This document shows positions 53,153 through 63,772 of a stretch of 64,000 nucleotides of DNA, piece after piece. The notes beneath the pieces are model-generated. The model searched no databases. It saw only the letters and a program-made list of their open reading frames with translations, and had not been told where the DNA came from. The stretch covers positions 24,059,748-24,123,747 of the forward strand of contig NC_083651.1 of NCBI RefSeq assembly GCF_963576545.1. Reading direction: 5' to 3'. The stretch's first letter is position 1, and the number at the start of each line of letters is the position of its first letter. Source of the DNA: Limanda limanda (taxonomy: Eukaryota; Chordata; Actinopteri; Pleuronectiformes; Pleuronectidae). The translations under genes and the position numbers were made by a program.

Positions 53153-54257
53153 TGTTAACTGATGCCTCTGTGAACAGCTGATTTATCATAAGCTTCATAA
53201 AGAGCTTAGAGCAATCGATGTTACCTTCTTTTTCGTCTGCAGGCAGGCAGTCAGAACCACACAACACACACACACACACACACACAAACAAACACAAACA
53301 CACGCATGCACGGACGGACACACACAAGAGGGAAACAACGGGGTGCAAGGGAACTGGGAGGCTCTATTATCTCTGTTGGTATGTGGTGTGTTTCATAATG
53401 AGGGTGTTTAAAGGGACAGCTCCCTCTCTGTGTGCAACAATGCCGAGTGACCTGAATGTAATCATAAAAATAACACATTTAGGCAAAGCTCACAGGTCTG
53501 GGTCGGTTCATGGGTCATGTCAGAACAACCTGGTGAGGACGATGTGGCCGAGGTACGATTTGAATGTGTGTAATTATAGTATTGCAAAGACGTCATGTGT
53601 GCAACTGTGTGTGTACGTCTGTTGGCTTCTAAATCTCATGTTACTCTTTAACTAAGGTTTTAAATTATTAACGGGCACTGCTTATAAACCTCTACAGCTG
53701 CTGGTCAGCAGAATTTAGTCAGGCCATTTCCTGCACGGGCTGTGAGGACATGTCAACACTGACTTCATAGGATTAATAATAAACTGCTCGGTAGTTGTGA
53801 TCCCAAATTATCAGCTCTCTGAATATTGCAGTGTTTCTTATGCTTATTATTGGTATTTTAAACTTATCTCTGCAATGTATCAGTTATATATGGTTGTCAA
53901 TTAAATATAAAAAGTATTTAGTATCATTTTTTGTATTATTGGCGTCTTCAGAAAGTACTTTTAGTGGTAATGCAGTATGATGTCATCATTAAACTAAACA
54001 TATTTTCATGTTGCACAAAGTAAAAACAGTAAACAATGTCAAAAGCGACAAGCTACCTTCAACAGAATAAAAAAACACAGTGTGTTGAAGATTAGTTTGT
54101 AAAACTTTTGAGACAGAATTTACATTACACAACAAAAGGTCAGTAAGAGTTCGACTGGGGAAAAACACAGAAATGTCCAAATTCAATATGCACACCTTTT
54201 AATACATCAGAGTCTTTAACATCCCAGAATCAATTTCTTCTTTTTCTGTAGCATTGA
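53153..54257. other. Spacer between the two methyltransferase copies
   Basis: This 1.1-kb spacer should contain the promoter of the intact copy and the 3' UTR of the damaged one. It includes a short (CA)n at 53262-53286. No TATA box or polyadenylation signal was confidently placed, and no other gene is seen. Confidence 0.5.
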
Positions 54258-54456
54258 TCATTGTGGCCTAGATGCCAGGACACAGAAATATTCCATCGTC
54301 CACTCTATTTCAGTGTCCGGAGACGTGACTCCCATTTCATCCAGAAACCTGTGAAGCAGTGAGAAACAGAGTCGGATTATATAACTTGTAGAGCTCCAGG
54401 AAGACATTCAGTAAATTATTAAAAATATTCCCAGAATGGATAACTGGAGAATGCTA

Positions 54457-54461
<5 letters not shown>

Positions 54462-54522
<61 letters not shown>
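54462..54522. repeat. (GT)n microsatellite abutting a splice donor
   Basis: On the minus strand the exon 5 donor of the methyltransferase pseudogene (AAAAG/GTAA) is followed directly by a CA run of about 60 bp. Confidence 0.95.
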
Positions 54523-54525
<3 letters not shown>

Positions 54526-55480
54526 CTTTTCTCAGTGTTGAGCAGCAGGTCGTTAGCCGCCTGAGGGTCTTTCTTCTTGTAAGTTTGGAACAGGACAGGG
54601 ACAGGGTCTCAATAAATCCCACCAGGTTTTTCAAAGTGATGACAGATTTCACTTCTGTTTCAATCCTGTTGTATCAATATAGTAGATCAATTTTTGTATT
54701 CAATACAAAATAGTGAGAAATACAATGTAACTCAGTAAAGTATTCTTTCAAGTCTCTTGTCTGTTCCAGAGGCCCGGACCAAAATGTTTAAACACCTTTG
54801 TTATTCGCATTTTATAGGCTAGGGTATAAAATGAGGCCTAATTTGTCTTTTTAAAGGTCAGCCGACAGTTAATTCTAGATATTGCAGAGGTGTACTTAGC
54901 ATTGGTCAGTTAAGTGTCTGTGTTGTAATTACCGTTCTTTGTCTGGAAAAGGGATGGCAGAGTATAACTCTTCCAGTTTACTGTTGCACTGAGCTACTGG
55001 GATGTTGCTGGTGTATGGCATCAGCAGCTGTTTCACCCAAGGGCGTAGGATTATATAGGGACGGTAGGGTCCCGACCCTACCAAAATCCAGCCTCTACTG
55101 TGTAGTCCCTACCAATAATACACCCGCTGTCCGTATTGTTTAGGCAATAATTATAGTACACAAAGGGTTAAAAATCAGTCTCTGCTAGAAGTCCCGTCTC
55201 TAAACAACTATCGCGCTTTGATTGGCTGTAGCGGTTTCCCGCAAACCTATATTCAACCTGATTGGCTGTCCCCGCTGTCACTCCATCTGCTTGTTAAAAA
55301 AAAAAAAAAGCTACCGGCAACTTGCTAGTCCCAGACAGGAGGAGCAACAGGACGCCTCAGTGCATAGCTAATATCTGCATCTGCGAGTGTAAGTTCTGCC
55401 TTCGGTCACGTCAGCGAGACGGATTTTAATATCAGTGATGTCATTTGCAGTAACACTTATATTTATGTGTGTTTTATGCG

Positions 55481-55513
<33 letters not shown>

Positions 55514-55516
55514 AGG

Positions 55517-58484
55517 ATGTCGAAGAAACGAAAACTGGACATAAGAGACTTCTTTAGAAGTCAACGTGTAAGTTAATTAAAAGGTTATATATTTTAGAGC
55601 CATAACAATACTGATATTGATTATTAGTCAGCATAGGCTATAATGCCAAAGAGATCGGCATTTTAAGGTATAGGCCTACCATTATTTTCATGTTTTATTT
55701 GTGTGGAAAGGGAGCAATGGTTTAAAAAAAATGTTTGGGGATAAATAAACATTAATTAAATTTAATAACCTTTATTTTCCTTCAAGGTTTCCCTCTCATT
55801 TACAGTAACAACAAGCACATTGCAGATGCTCATGTGATTTTATACATATATATTTTGGGGGAATAAAACATAATAATTGTGTGAACATTTTGTCTACCCA
55901 TGTATGTACCCTAATATATCTGTTCATATGTCATGCATCAACATACTTCTGTCAGGTGACAGACAGTGGAGAGACTGGAGGAGATAGAGGAGGAGAGACT
56001 GGAGGAGGAGAGACTGGAGGAGATAGAGGAGGAGAGGATAGAGAAGGAGAGACTGGAGGAGAGGATAGAGAAGGAGAGACTGGAGGAGAGGATAGAGAAG
56101 GAGACAGAGGAGGAGATGCTGTAGAAGATGAAGGAGAGGCTAGAGAAGGAGAGGCTGGAGGAGATGGAAGAGAGGCTGGAAATTCACAGGTGAGGTTCAA
56201 TAATGATTAATATGTTAGTCATGAGATTCAGCATTGTGTCAAATATTAGTCTGATTATGACCTGAATAACAATAGGCCTATATTAATAGTGTGTTTGCAG
56301 TAGTTGCTACAGCGTGGTCAAATGTATACTGTGATTTCTTAGGAAACTGATCCAAATGGAGAGAGCAGCAGGGAGAGTGCCAAGGATAGGGTCAGGGAGA
56401 TTGTCAGCATTCAAGAAGATATTCTGGACAAACCAAACCAACCTCACCCAAATTACATTCCAGTTCAACAGCTGCCACACAAGCTCCTCCATTTTCAAGA
56501 GAGTTGGTTCAAGCAGTATCCATGGCTGCACTATAGCCCCTCCATCAAAGGGGTTCTCTGTTTTCACTGTGTGAAAACATACACTATAAAGAAAAGCACA
56601 CTATATAAAAAGGTAGACCCTGCCTTTTCGTCAAAGGGATTTAATAATTGGAAGAATGCACTTGCCAGTTTTCAGCGGCATCAAAATACCAAATCCCACC
56701 ATCATGCCATGACAGTTAGTGCTCAAGAGGGAAGCCCAATAGATTCGCAGCTCTCAAGTGCATGGGTACAGCAACAAGAGGATGCTAGGTACTGCCTACA
56801 AAATATTGTAGGATCAATACAGTACCTTGCCAGGCTGGGCATAGCACTGCGAGGCCATGAGACAAAAGATGGCAATCTATTTCAACTTCTGAAATTTAAA
56901 GCCAGGGATGATGTACGTCTCAGTACTTGGTTAGCTCGCTGTCATGACTATACCTCTCCTCAAGTGCAAAACGAGGTTTTGCAGATGCTAGGAAACTGTA
57001 TTGTCAGGAGTATTGCACAATCCATCCAGATGCTACCAGTTTTGCAGTATTCACTCATCATTGATGGCACACAAGATGTCACAGGAACAGAACAAGAGGC
57101 TATTTGTTTTAGATATGTGGACCATGACCTGGTACCACGGGAGGTTTTCATTGGTTTGTATGAGGTCCCTGGTACTACTGGAGTGGAGATTGCAAGAATG
57201 GCTGAGGATGTCCTCTTGAGGCTCAATATTCCCATTTCTGGGTTAAGAGGCCAGACATATGATGGTGCTGCTAATATGTCAGGCAAATATTCTGGAGCAC
57301 AAGCAGAACTGAAGAGACAGCAACCGTTACCATTGTATGTGCATTGTGGGGCACACTGTCTTAACCTGATTACGCAGTCTGCATGCAGAGCCAGTCCCTT
57401 GATCAATGATTCCTTACAGTGGGTGCATGAGCTTGGCACATTAAACAAGCAATCAGGAAAATTCAAGAACATATTTTCCAAAGCCATAAGTTCAGAGGTA
57501 CCATTAAAATCACTCAGACCACTTTGTCCAACCAGGTGGACAGTGCGGGGCAAAGCTATCAGAGCGGTGCTGTCTCAGTATGAACGTGTTTTGTCTAGCT
57601 TGGAGGAGATGGCATCAAGTGGGTCAAACACAGGCATGAGAGCAAATGGTCTGCGTGAGAGGTTTGAGAAAACGGTACTTGGTCTTTGTCTGGCATTAGA
57701 AGTGATAGAGGAGCTGGAGTGTCTGAACACATCCCTTCAAAAAAGGACTGAAACTGTTGCAGGTATGAGAAGTGCCATACAGTGTGTGAAATCTACTGTA
57801 CATGCCAAAAGAAATAAGGAGAGCTTTCATGAGGTTTTTGAGAAAGCAGTGGCTATGGTTGACTCCCTTGGGATTGAGCCCATTCAGATTCCTCACCAAG
57901 GAAAGCCACCAAAACAATTCACAAGTGAAGCAAGCCAGCACATCCCCAAGTCAGCAGAGGAGCATTATAGAACAGAGTTCTATAAAATGCTTGATAGTGT
58001 GCACATTCAGTTTGAGGAGAGGTTCAACCAACCAGATCTAAATGTCTTGCAAAAGCTGGAGGAAACTCTCCTGACTGGAGAAGTGAATGACATTGTAGAT
58101 CAGTACCCAGAGCTGAACAGGGACATACTAAAGGTCCAACTAGCCATGTTTAGGTCCAAATACACTGTCAAATCTAGTGTTGAAGTGGCAGAAATAATGA
58201 GAGGATTGACAGTTGAAGTGAGAGGTCTGTTTGATCAGGTTGAGTCCCTTATCAGGCTGCTTTTAGTCATACCAGTTGCATCAGCTGAGGCTGAAAGAAG
58301 TTTCAGTGCTCTCAGGAGGCTTAAAACATGGCTGAGAACCACCATGACTCAAGTCAGATTGAACAATCTTGCAGTGTGCCATGTCCATCAGGAGACACTG
58401 GACAACATTGACCTTAAAGAAATCTATCAGCAGTTCATTTCTGTTACAGAAAGACGTAGGCATGTGTTTGGTTCTTTCAAATAG
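55517..58484 (+). CDS. hAT transposase, zinc finger MYM-type 1-like, three exons, 808 aa
   Basis: Exons are 55517-55567 (MSKKRKLDIRDFFRSQR), 55956-56189 and 56343-58484, all joined in phase 0 with good GT/AG sites. Exon 1 has a basic start that may be a nuclear signal. Exon 2 is a Glu/Gly/Asp-rich low-complexity stretch from a GGAGA minisatellite. Exon 3 begins with a TTF-type zinc finger (WLHYSPSIKGVLCFHC...FQRHQNTKSHHH, about residues 145-220). The RNase H-like core has the first Asp in IIDGTQD (about 336), the second in YDGAANM (about 402), then HCGAHCLNL and CPTRW. The final Glu is in SAEAERSFSAL (about 746) with the hAT C-terminal dimerisation region. The D-D-E residues are present and the frame is open throughout. 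A fish gene prediction would probably be labelled ZMYM1-like. Confidence 0.93.
55956..56189 (+). repeat. GGAGA/GGATAGA minisatellite forming transposase exon 2
   Basis: Most of this exon consists of repeated GGAGAGACTGGA and GAGGATAGAGAA units. It encodes an acidic GETGG/EDREGE repeat. The splice sites are TCTGTCAG before 55956 and CACAG/GTGAGG after 56189. The length is a multiple of three, so unit gain or loss can keep the frame. Confidence 0.85.
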
Positions 58485-58932
58485 GAAGAGCACAATGGAC
58501 ACTAATCTGTGTATATGTTAGTATTAGCGATTCCTGGCTGATGACCCTGCAGCTGGCTCATGGGCACTGGAGGAAGAAATGCCCAGCAGGAAATTATACT
58601 GACCTGTACATTTAGTGATACACCTGTTGTTGTATTATTTCAAAAATATTTATTTACAATGTTGTTGATGTTGTTTACAGTTGCACCAGAGTAAAGTTGA
58701 AAACTCTTCTAAGTTGACTCATTTTCTTTCATTAGTTGCTTTAACCTATAACATTACAGAATGCATATTCTCTTTTGATATTCAGATATGCATTATAAAC
58801 ATGTTAATTAAGCCGATTTATTGATTTTTTTTTTCAATTATCATTGCGAATACAAAAAAAACCTATCAACTTTAGGAACCACTTTCATATCCCACGGACC
58901 CCACCAATGTCCAAATCAAACCTACTCCCTTG

Positions 58933-59055
58933 GTTTCACCTGTAAGTGAATATAGATAAAAACATGAATCCTTTACTGTATGCACTGACTTTTGATGTGT
59001 GTCTGTATGTATGTGAAAATAATATATAATGTAAGTAATATAAACTAACATTGAC
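58933..59055 (-). other. Remaining part of pseudogene intron 3 beside the hAT
   Basis: This short stretch carries the second copy of the GTTTCACC duplication and the original pyrimidine-rich end of the intron (TTCACTTACAG on the minus strand), now separated from exon 4 by the transposon. Confidence 0.7.
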
Positions 59056-60496
59056 ATTGGCCGTTAAGTTGTTCTCCACAGTTCTGGTAGGAAAGTCTGT
59101 TGTTCTGATTGGTGTAACGCAGCAGAGCAATGCAGCCCCGGTTGGCCTCAGGCAGGAACCTGGACTGATCAAACCAGTGGGCTGCTGCTGATGCTGTCAC
59201 CAAGTCTACAGAGCCGTCAGAGAATGGAAGCTCCTCTGCTCTCCCGTTCCTGCAGGTGCAACGGACAGAACAGCATGTGAGTCCAGATAAATAGCACAGA
59301 GAAAGACAACCGAACACTGTTCACTGACACAACCATTACACTGGTTATATGAACGCTTCTCTTTGAAGTCTGAAATTCATTCAAGTGATTTTGACCAAGA
59401 ATAAACACACTACACTACAGGTAGGATGTGGGAAACCATAGAAACATAACCCAATCTTGCAGTTAAGTCTCCTTCAGTGACTTATCCATAAAGATTACAG
59501 ACCATGAGAATACTTTAATTGACCTTAGAAAAGGAGCGAGGTATTTCTGGAATTCCTCGGGGCCTGTAACACATTGGATTTGTCGCCCAGCTGATCCGAG
59601 AGTTGCACAAAGGGAAGGGGGGCCTAGTTGTGTATTGACTTGACCCCATTAATTTGACTCAATACCCAATGGGTGACATTACTAAGGACTGACACCATGT
59701 ATCCTGTAAGATCAAGAATCTCATCCTAAACTTCTACGGGAAGATTAGGCACAGAGTCACTTCTAGAAATACAACATCACATTAGTGTCAGTTTGAAAAG
59801 AGAATGAAAATTGAGAGGAGCCTCAATTACTCTCTTCATCCTTGCCATGAATATGGTGTTCACGGCATCGGAAATTGAAGGCAGAGGCCCTCTGTCCAAG
59901 TCTGGCATTCAACAGCCAACCAACTAGAGCCGTTTTGGACAAATTCGCTGTCACCAAATCATCACCGTTTAGTGAAAGGGGTGGATCCTGGTAAAGCTAA
60001 TTTCTGCAGTCTAGGCAGGGCACTTTATGAGAGGAGCAATAAATTCCAGATCACAATCAGAAGCCTCGAAGCATATTTGTACAAATTAACTAACAATATT
60101 TTACACAATTCAGGTTGTGTTCAGGTTAGCGCAACAGCGCCTCCAGATGTCTTACCTGTACTCGATGTTGGAGAACCCGGGCACAGCTCTGGCATCCTCC
60201 AGCTGAAACTCACTGATGTCAATTCCCACAACTTCTTTAAAGTGCGGCGCCAACAGACGAGATGTCTGGCCTGTCCCACATCCCAGATCTACTGCAAGCA
60301 CATGTGGCTGTCCCTTCTGAGGATGTCAACATATGTAGTATTTGCTGTCAGTATGATGAATGTTGCAGGTTCACCAACAACTCTCAGTTTTTACAACAAA
60401 TAAGCAGAATACCCTATTCCAGAGCTTGTTATGCACTTTGCTAAGAGAGTGCATTGTATCTTCATAGTACTGACCATCTCTTACCTTTTCATTTAA

Positions 60497-60982
60497 AGGG
60501 ACTCTTACCTTTGTTGCATTTTTACACTTTTTTTGGATAAGGTTAAATTGGTATTAATAAGGTAATGACACTCTAAAATGCAAGACAGACCCACCAGGAG
60601 TAAAAACAAACAATTATTTCACTCTCATAATATTTAGTGAAAACTTCAACCAATAAAATTCTTTGGACCGAAGGACCTTATTGGTCGACAGACCTATCTG
60701 TTTGCTGCATGGACATGCAGGTTTTCCGTCTGCTTCTTGTGGCGCATTCGGGCCCGCGTCATCAAGGCATGTGAATGTAAATGTATATAACTTACCGAAT
60801 CCATTGCTTTGGTAAACAAAAACTCACGTGCGTGCGTGGAGGCAGTAGCTTGTAAGTCTGCTTGTAAATAAAGTTTCTTCAAAAAAACACCGCGGATGGG
60901 AACGAGGGGGTGGGGCATTGGAGGAAGGCGGGATGATTTGAATGTGCTGTAATTCTCAAATGCAACAAAGGTAAGAGTCCCT
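60497..60982. mobile_element. TTAA-flanked MITE inserted in exon 1 of the methyltransferase paralogue
   Basis: The 486-bp element is bounded by TTAA on both sides (60493-60496 and 60983-60986). Its termini are perfect 25-bp inverted repeats beginning AGGGACTCTTACCTTTGTTG. A TTAA duplication is the mark of piggyBac elements and some Kolobok-type elements; the termini alone do not settle which. It encodes no protein. Removing it with one TTAA restores a 111-nt exon of 37 codons, the same length as exon 1 of the intact paralogue, followed by a GTAAGA donor. Confidence 0.9.
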
Positions 60983-61085
60983 TTAAGTATCGCAGAATAA
61001 TATCTTTGACCTCATCTGGAGGCGCAAAGCGATACTTTTGGTAGATGGAGGCGTGATCCTTCCCCTCAAGGAACCGGTGTGTCAT

Positions 61086-61539
61086 GGTGGTGTTTCTTTT
61101 AGTATCGTCTATCTGATTTGTTTTCACCTGTTCCTTCTCTGACCTTTGTTCCAGAAATCCATCTTTTTGAGTAAAGCTCCTCCTTATTTTGTATTTCAGT
61201 CTCTTGTCAGCATTTGTTTTGTTCCCTTCTTTTTAATACCTAACAAGCTGGGAAATAATCACTATGTTCAACAGAGTTAAGTTACTAAGTAAATCCAGCT
61301 GCAGTGTCAAACAATGGAGAACGTAGACATTCAACACCTTGAAGGAAGAGCGGTTTTGTGTATAGAATTTTTTTTCTTCTCGTTCAATGTGAAATGAAGA
61401 ACTCAAGTTTACTGAGCTGCAGACATGTTGACAGTGAGTCACAGGGAAAGGGCCTCTTGCTTACCATGTCATTTCCGAATCATTTTTGCACAGGGTATTT
61501 AACAACTGCATACTCACAAAAGAATGAATAAATCATTTG
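61086..61539. other. Upstream flank of the methyltransferase pseudogene
   Basis: No gene or element is recognised. It should include the former promoter of the paralogue. Confidence 0.4.
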
Positions 61540-61805
61540 GAGTCGAATATGGATGTCGGGGCTTGTGGACACTTGGATGACATCACACGAGCAGTATGGA
61601 GACATGTTAAGTTTTTTTACCTGTTGTTTTTTTTTACGTCTGAAGATAAGTCTCTAATATCTTAAGACGTATTGGATCGACTGCTACACCTTTTACCCCT
61701 GAAGCTCCAGCGTTGTTTTGTGGACTCAAACACTTCACCCATCCCTCAATCAGCACAGTGGGGAGTAGATGATGAGTTAATTATAATTTTTGGGTGAACT
61801 ATTTC
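61540..61805 (-). repeat. Dispersed repeat, reverse relative of 49225-49455
   Basis: It shares with the other copy, in reverse order, GAATATGGATGTCGGGGCTT, TTGTGGACTCAAACACTTCA and the end TTTTTGGGTGAACTATTTCC. Overall divergence is considerable, so the copies are old. Confidence 0.7.
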
Positions 61806-61959
61806 CTGTTTAATACCTGCTGTTTCTACCCCTACATAAATAAAGTAATTTGTCTTAATCATTGCGTTTGTGGCAGTCGTTTGCAATGTGTTTGTGGCAT
61901 AAGTTCATATACGTGTAAACACAATCGCTATTAGTCAGATCTACCAGAGCTTTGAGATT

Positions 61960-62240
61960 GTTAAAGGAGACATATTATGCCCATTTTACCACAAGTTGAT
62001 ATGGTTCCTTGGGGTCTTAATGAAATGTCTGTAACATTTTTTGGTCGAAATACCACACGGATCATTTAAAACAGCAGCCTTTTTACCATGTCTAAAACAG
62101 CCCTCCTTAGATTGACCCGTTTTGAGTGCCCCGCCCCCCCCTCTCACCGCCCCGCCCCCCCGTCACTCACACACACACACATCCGCTTTCATGTCTTAAA
62201 TCTCTCCTTAGCATATTTAAGGTTGTTAAAATCATTTTAA
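61960..62240. repeat. Probable dispersed repeat starting AAAGGAGACATATTATGC
   Basis: The start GTTAAAGGAGACATATTATG and the later GACCCGTTTTGAGTGCCCCG resemble a repeat I know to be common in fish genomes. No second copy lies in this window and the ends are not defined, so this rests on recall. Confidence 0.35.
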
Positions 62241-62509
62241 GTCACTGTCCTACACATATATTTTTGTATTCGTTTGTTGTGTTTCTTCATTGAAGCTACA
62301 ATTTTCAAACTACTACACCTTCTGATAAAGATACATTTATTTAAATACATGCATTAGATATGTGTGTATACAGTATATACTTATGTGTATATTTGTTCAT
62401 ACAGGGCATATATTCTGAGCGCGCGCACACACACACGCAGATACACACACAGACAAAGGGATGTGGGGGCTAGCTTTGGAGGCTAACACTGCTGCAACTT
62501 TTGCGGTGA

Positions 62510-63711
62510 AATGCACTTGAAACCCCGGGTATGAGTCTATTTTAAAGCGAGCGACGGAGGCGGCAACGAGCTGCTGTTGACCGGCACCGGTTTGTGCAGC
62601 TCGGGGTGCGTGGAGCAAATCTGTACGAGCCACAAAAGTTATAAGGCGCAGCTCTCTTCCCCCCTCCTCCTCCGCTTCACCACCCGGGCATCACAGGAAA
62701 GGGTTGCCACTGAGCGAGTGCCCAGGCACGGGTACAATGCAACCGGAGACCGGGGGGGGGTCCTTGAACACGTTCCGGTGCTATTTTCTAACAAAGACAG
62801 ACACACACAGAAGCCACGAGTCGGGTTAGCCTCCGAGTGCATTGTTTTCAACGTATACGTGCTGCATGCCCGGGGCGCCACACACACACACACAAGCTAG
62901 ACTCCGAGAGCATTGTTCCTCCACTCCGGACCCGAAATGGGATCTCTCCCTCCACCTCCCAGTCCGATGCTTCCCACAAACTAGCAGCAAGCTAGCGTTA
63001 GCTCGTTGTTGATAAACGTAAAGCATCTAAGTGGCCACAGCGGCAGAGACACGGTCCCCAACACCGGCACCAACCCGGTGTTAGCTGCGGGACGTCCCCG
63101 CTGTTTTCTATACATGCTGCTTCTACCGGGGCAAAATACACACACAGAAGCTAGCGTTAGCCCGGTGTTAGCTGCGGGACGTCCCCGCTGTTTTCGTTTT
63201 ATACATGCTGCTTCTACAGGGACGAAACACACACACAGAAGCTAGCGTTAGCCCGGTGTTAGCTGCGGGACGTCCCCGCTGTTTGCTATACGTGCTGCTT
63301 CTAACGGGGCAAAATACACACACAGAAGCTAGCGTTAGCCCGGTGTTAGCTGCGGGACGTCCCCGCTGTTTTCGTTTTATACATGCTGCTTCTACAGGGA
63401 CGAAACACACACACAGAAGCTAGCGTTAGCCCGGTGTTAGCTGCGGGACGTCCCCGCTGTTTTCTATTCATACATGCTGCTTCTACCGGGGCAAAACACA
63501 CACACAGTAGCAAGCGTTAGCTCGCTGCTGCTAGCCGTAAACAAACACTGACACGTCCAACCTGGACAAAGTCACATCCAGCTGAGGCAGCAGCAAACAG
63601 CAGTGACACACAGTCAAACAGAGTCACAGCAGCCACAGCATCAACACAGTAAAGCAGCACCGACCTCCTACCTGAAAACAGCAACACGTCCACCAGAAGC
63701 GAGCCGCTGAC
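62510..63711 (+). promoter_or_regulatory. CpG-rich promoter of a plus-strand gene
   Basis: CpG density rises sharply from about 62,400, unlike the rest of the window, and stays high to the end. The region leads into a plausible first coding exon at 63712. It contains an 87/91-bp tandem repeat. No TATA box was seen, as is usual for CpG promoters. The transcription start is not resolved. Confidence 0.55.
63071..63533. repeat. Tandem repeat with alternating 87- and 91-bp units
   Basis: Five repeats of a unit containing GGTGTTAGCTGCGGGACGTC and later GCTAGCGTTAGC start near 63077, 63164, 63255, 63342 and 63433. Spacing alternates 87, 91, 87, 91 because every second unit has GTTTTCGTTTTATAC where the others have GTTTTCTATAC or a close variant. 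This is a dimeric higher-order repeat of about 178 bp. Each unit holds the palindrome GGGACGTCCC. Confidence 0.92.
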
Positions 63712-63772
63712 ATGGAGCCAGCAGCCCGCGACATCACCCAGCGAGCCCGAGCTGAGGAGGGGGCTGTGGCAG
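63712..63772 (+). CDS. First coding exon of an unrecognised gene (partial, runs off the window)
   Basis: ATG at 63712 opens a 61-nt exon encoding MEPAARDITQRARAEEGAVA, ending at a donor GGCAG/GTAACT. It follows a CpG-rich region, as expected for a gene start. I do not recognise the protein from 20 residues, and the next exon is outside the window. An upstream in-frame context was not excluded. Confidence 0.5.

Larger units (their letters stand above)
55038..58932 (+). mobile_element. Complete, probably autonomous hAT transposon (ZMYM1-like class)
   Basis: The element starts CAAGGGCGTAGGATT and ends with the inverse of CAAGGGAGTAGGTTT, terminal inverted repeats with two differences over 15 bases. 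It is flanked on both sides by GTTTCACC (55030-55037 and 58933-58940), a perfect 8-bp hAT target duplication. It is 3,895 bp and carries a three-exon transposase with no stop or frameshift, in plus orientation. It lies in intron 3 of a minus-strand methyltransferase paralogue, exactly at the exon 4 acceptor. Intact coding sequence plus a perfect duplication point to recent arrival and possible activity. Confidence 0.94.
54258..61085 (-). pseudogene. Tandem methyltransferase paralogue inactivated by two transposons and a frameshift
   Basis: Every exon of the intact neighbour has a counterpart: exon 1 at 61085-60983 plus 60492-60485, exon 2 at 60316-60156 (LAVDLGCGTGQTS, motif I), exon 3 from 59249, exon 4 at 55036-54933, exon 5 at 54665-54526 and exon 6 at 54348-54258 (TGA). 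Exon 1 is split by a TTAA-flanked MITE. Exon 3 lacks five codons where the paralogue has VLKPR, and its donor (near 59050) is out of phase. Exon 4 lost its acceptor to an hAT insertion. Exon 5 carries a five-base slippage in an ACAGG repeat (about 54594-54605), shifting the frame before QTYKKKDPQAANDLLLNTEK. Exon 6 is intact. The multiple independent lesions make this a pseudogene as read. Confidence 0.9.

Noticed and set aside
56960..57553. A 197-codon minus-strand frame
   Set aside because: It is antisense to the conserved core of the hAT transposase.
63071..63533. Could the 87/91-bp repeat be a CRISPR-like array?
   Set aside because: The units are adjacent tandem copies without unique spacers, and the window is a vertebrate genome.
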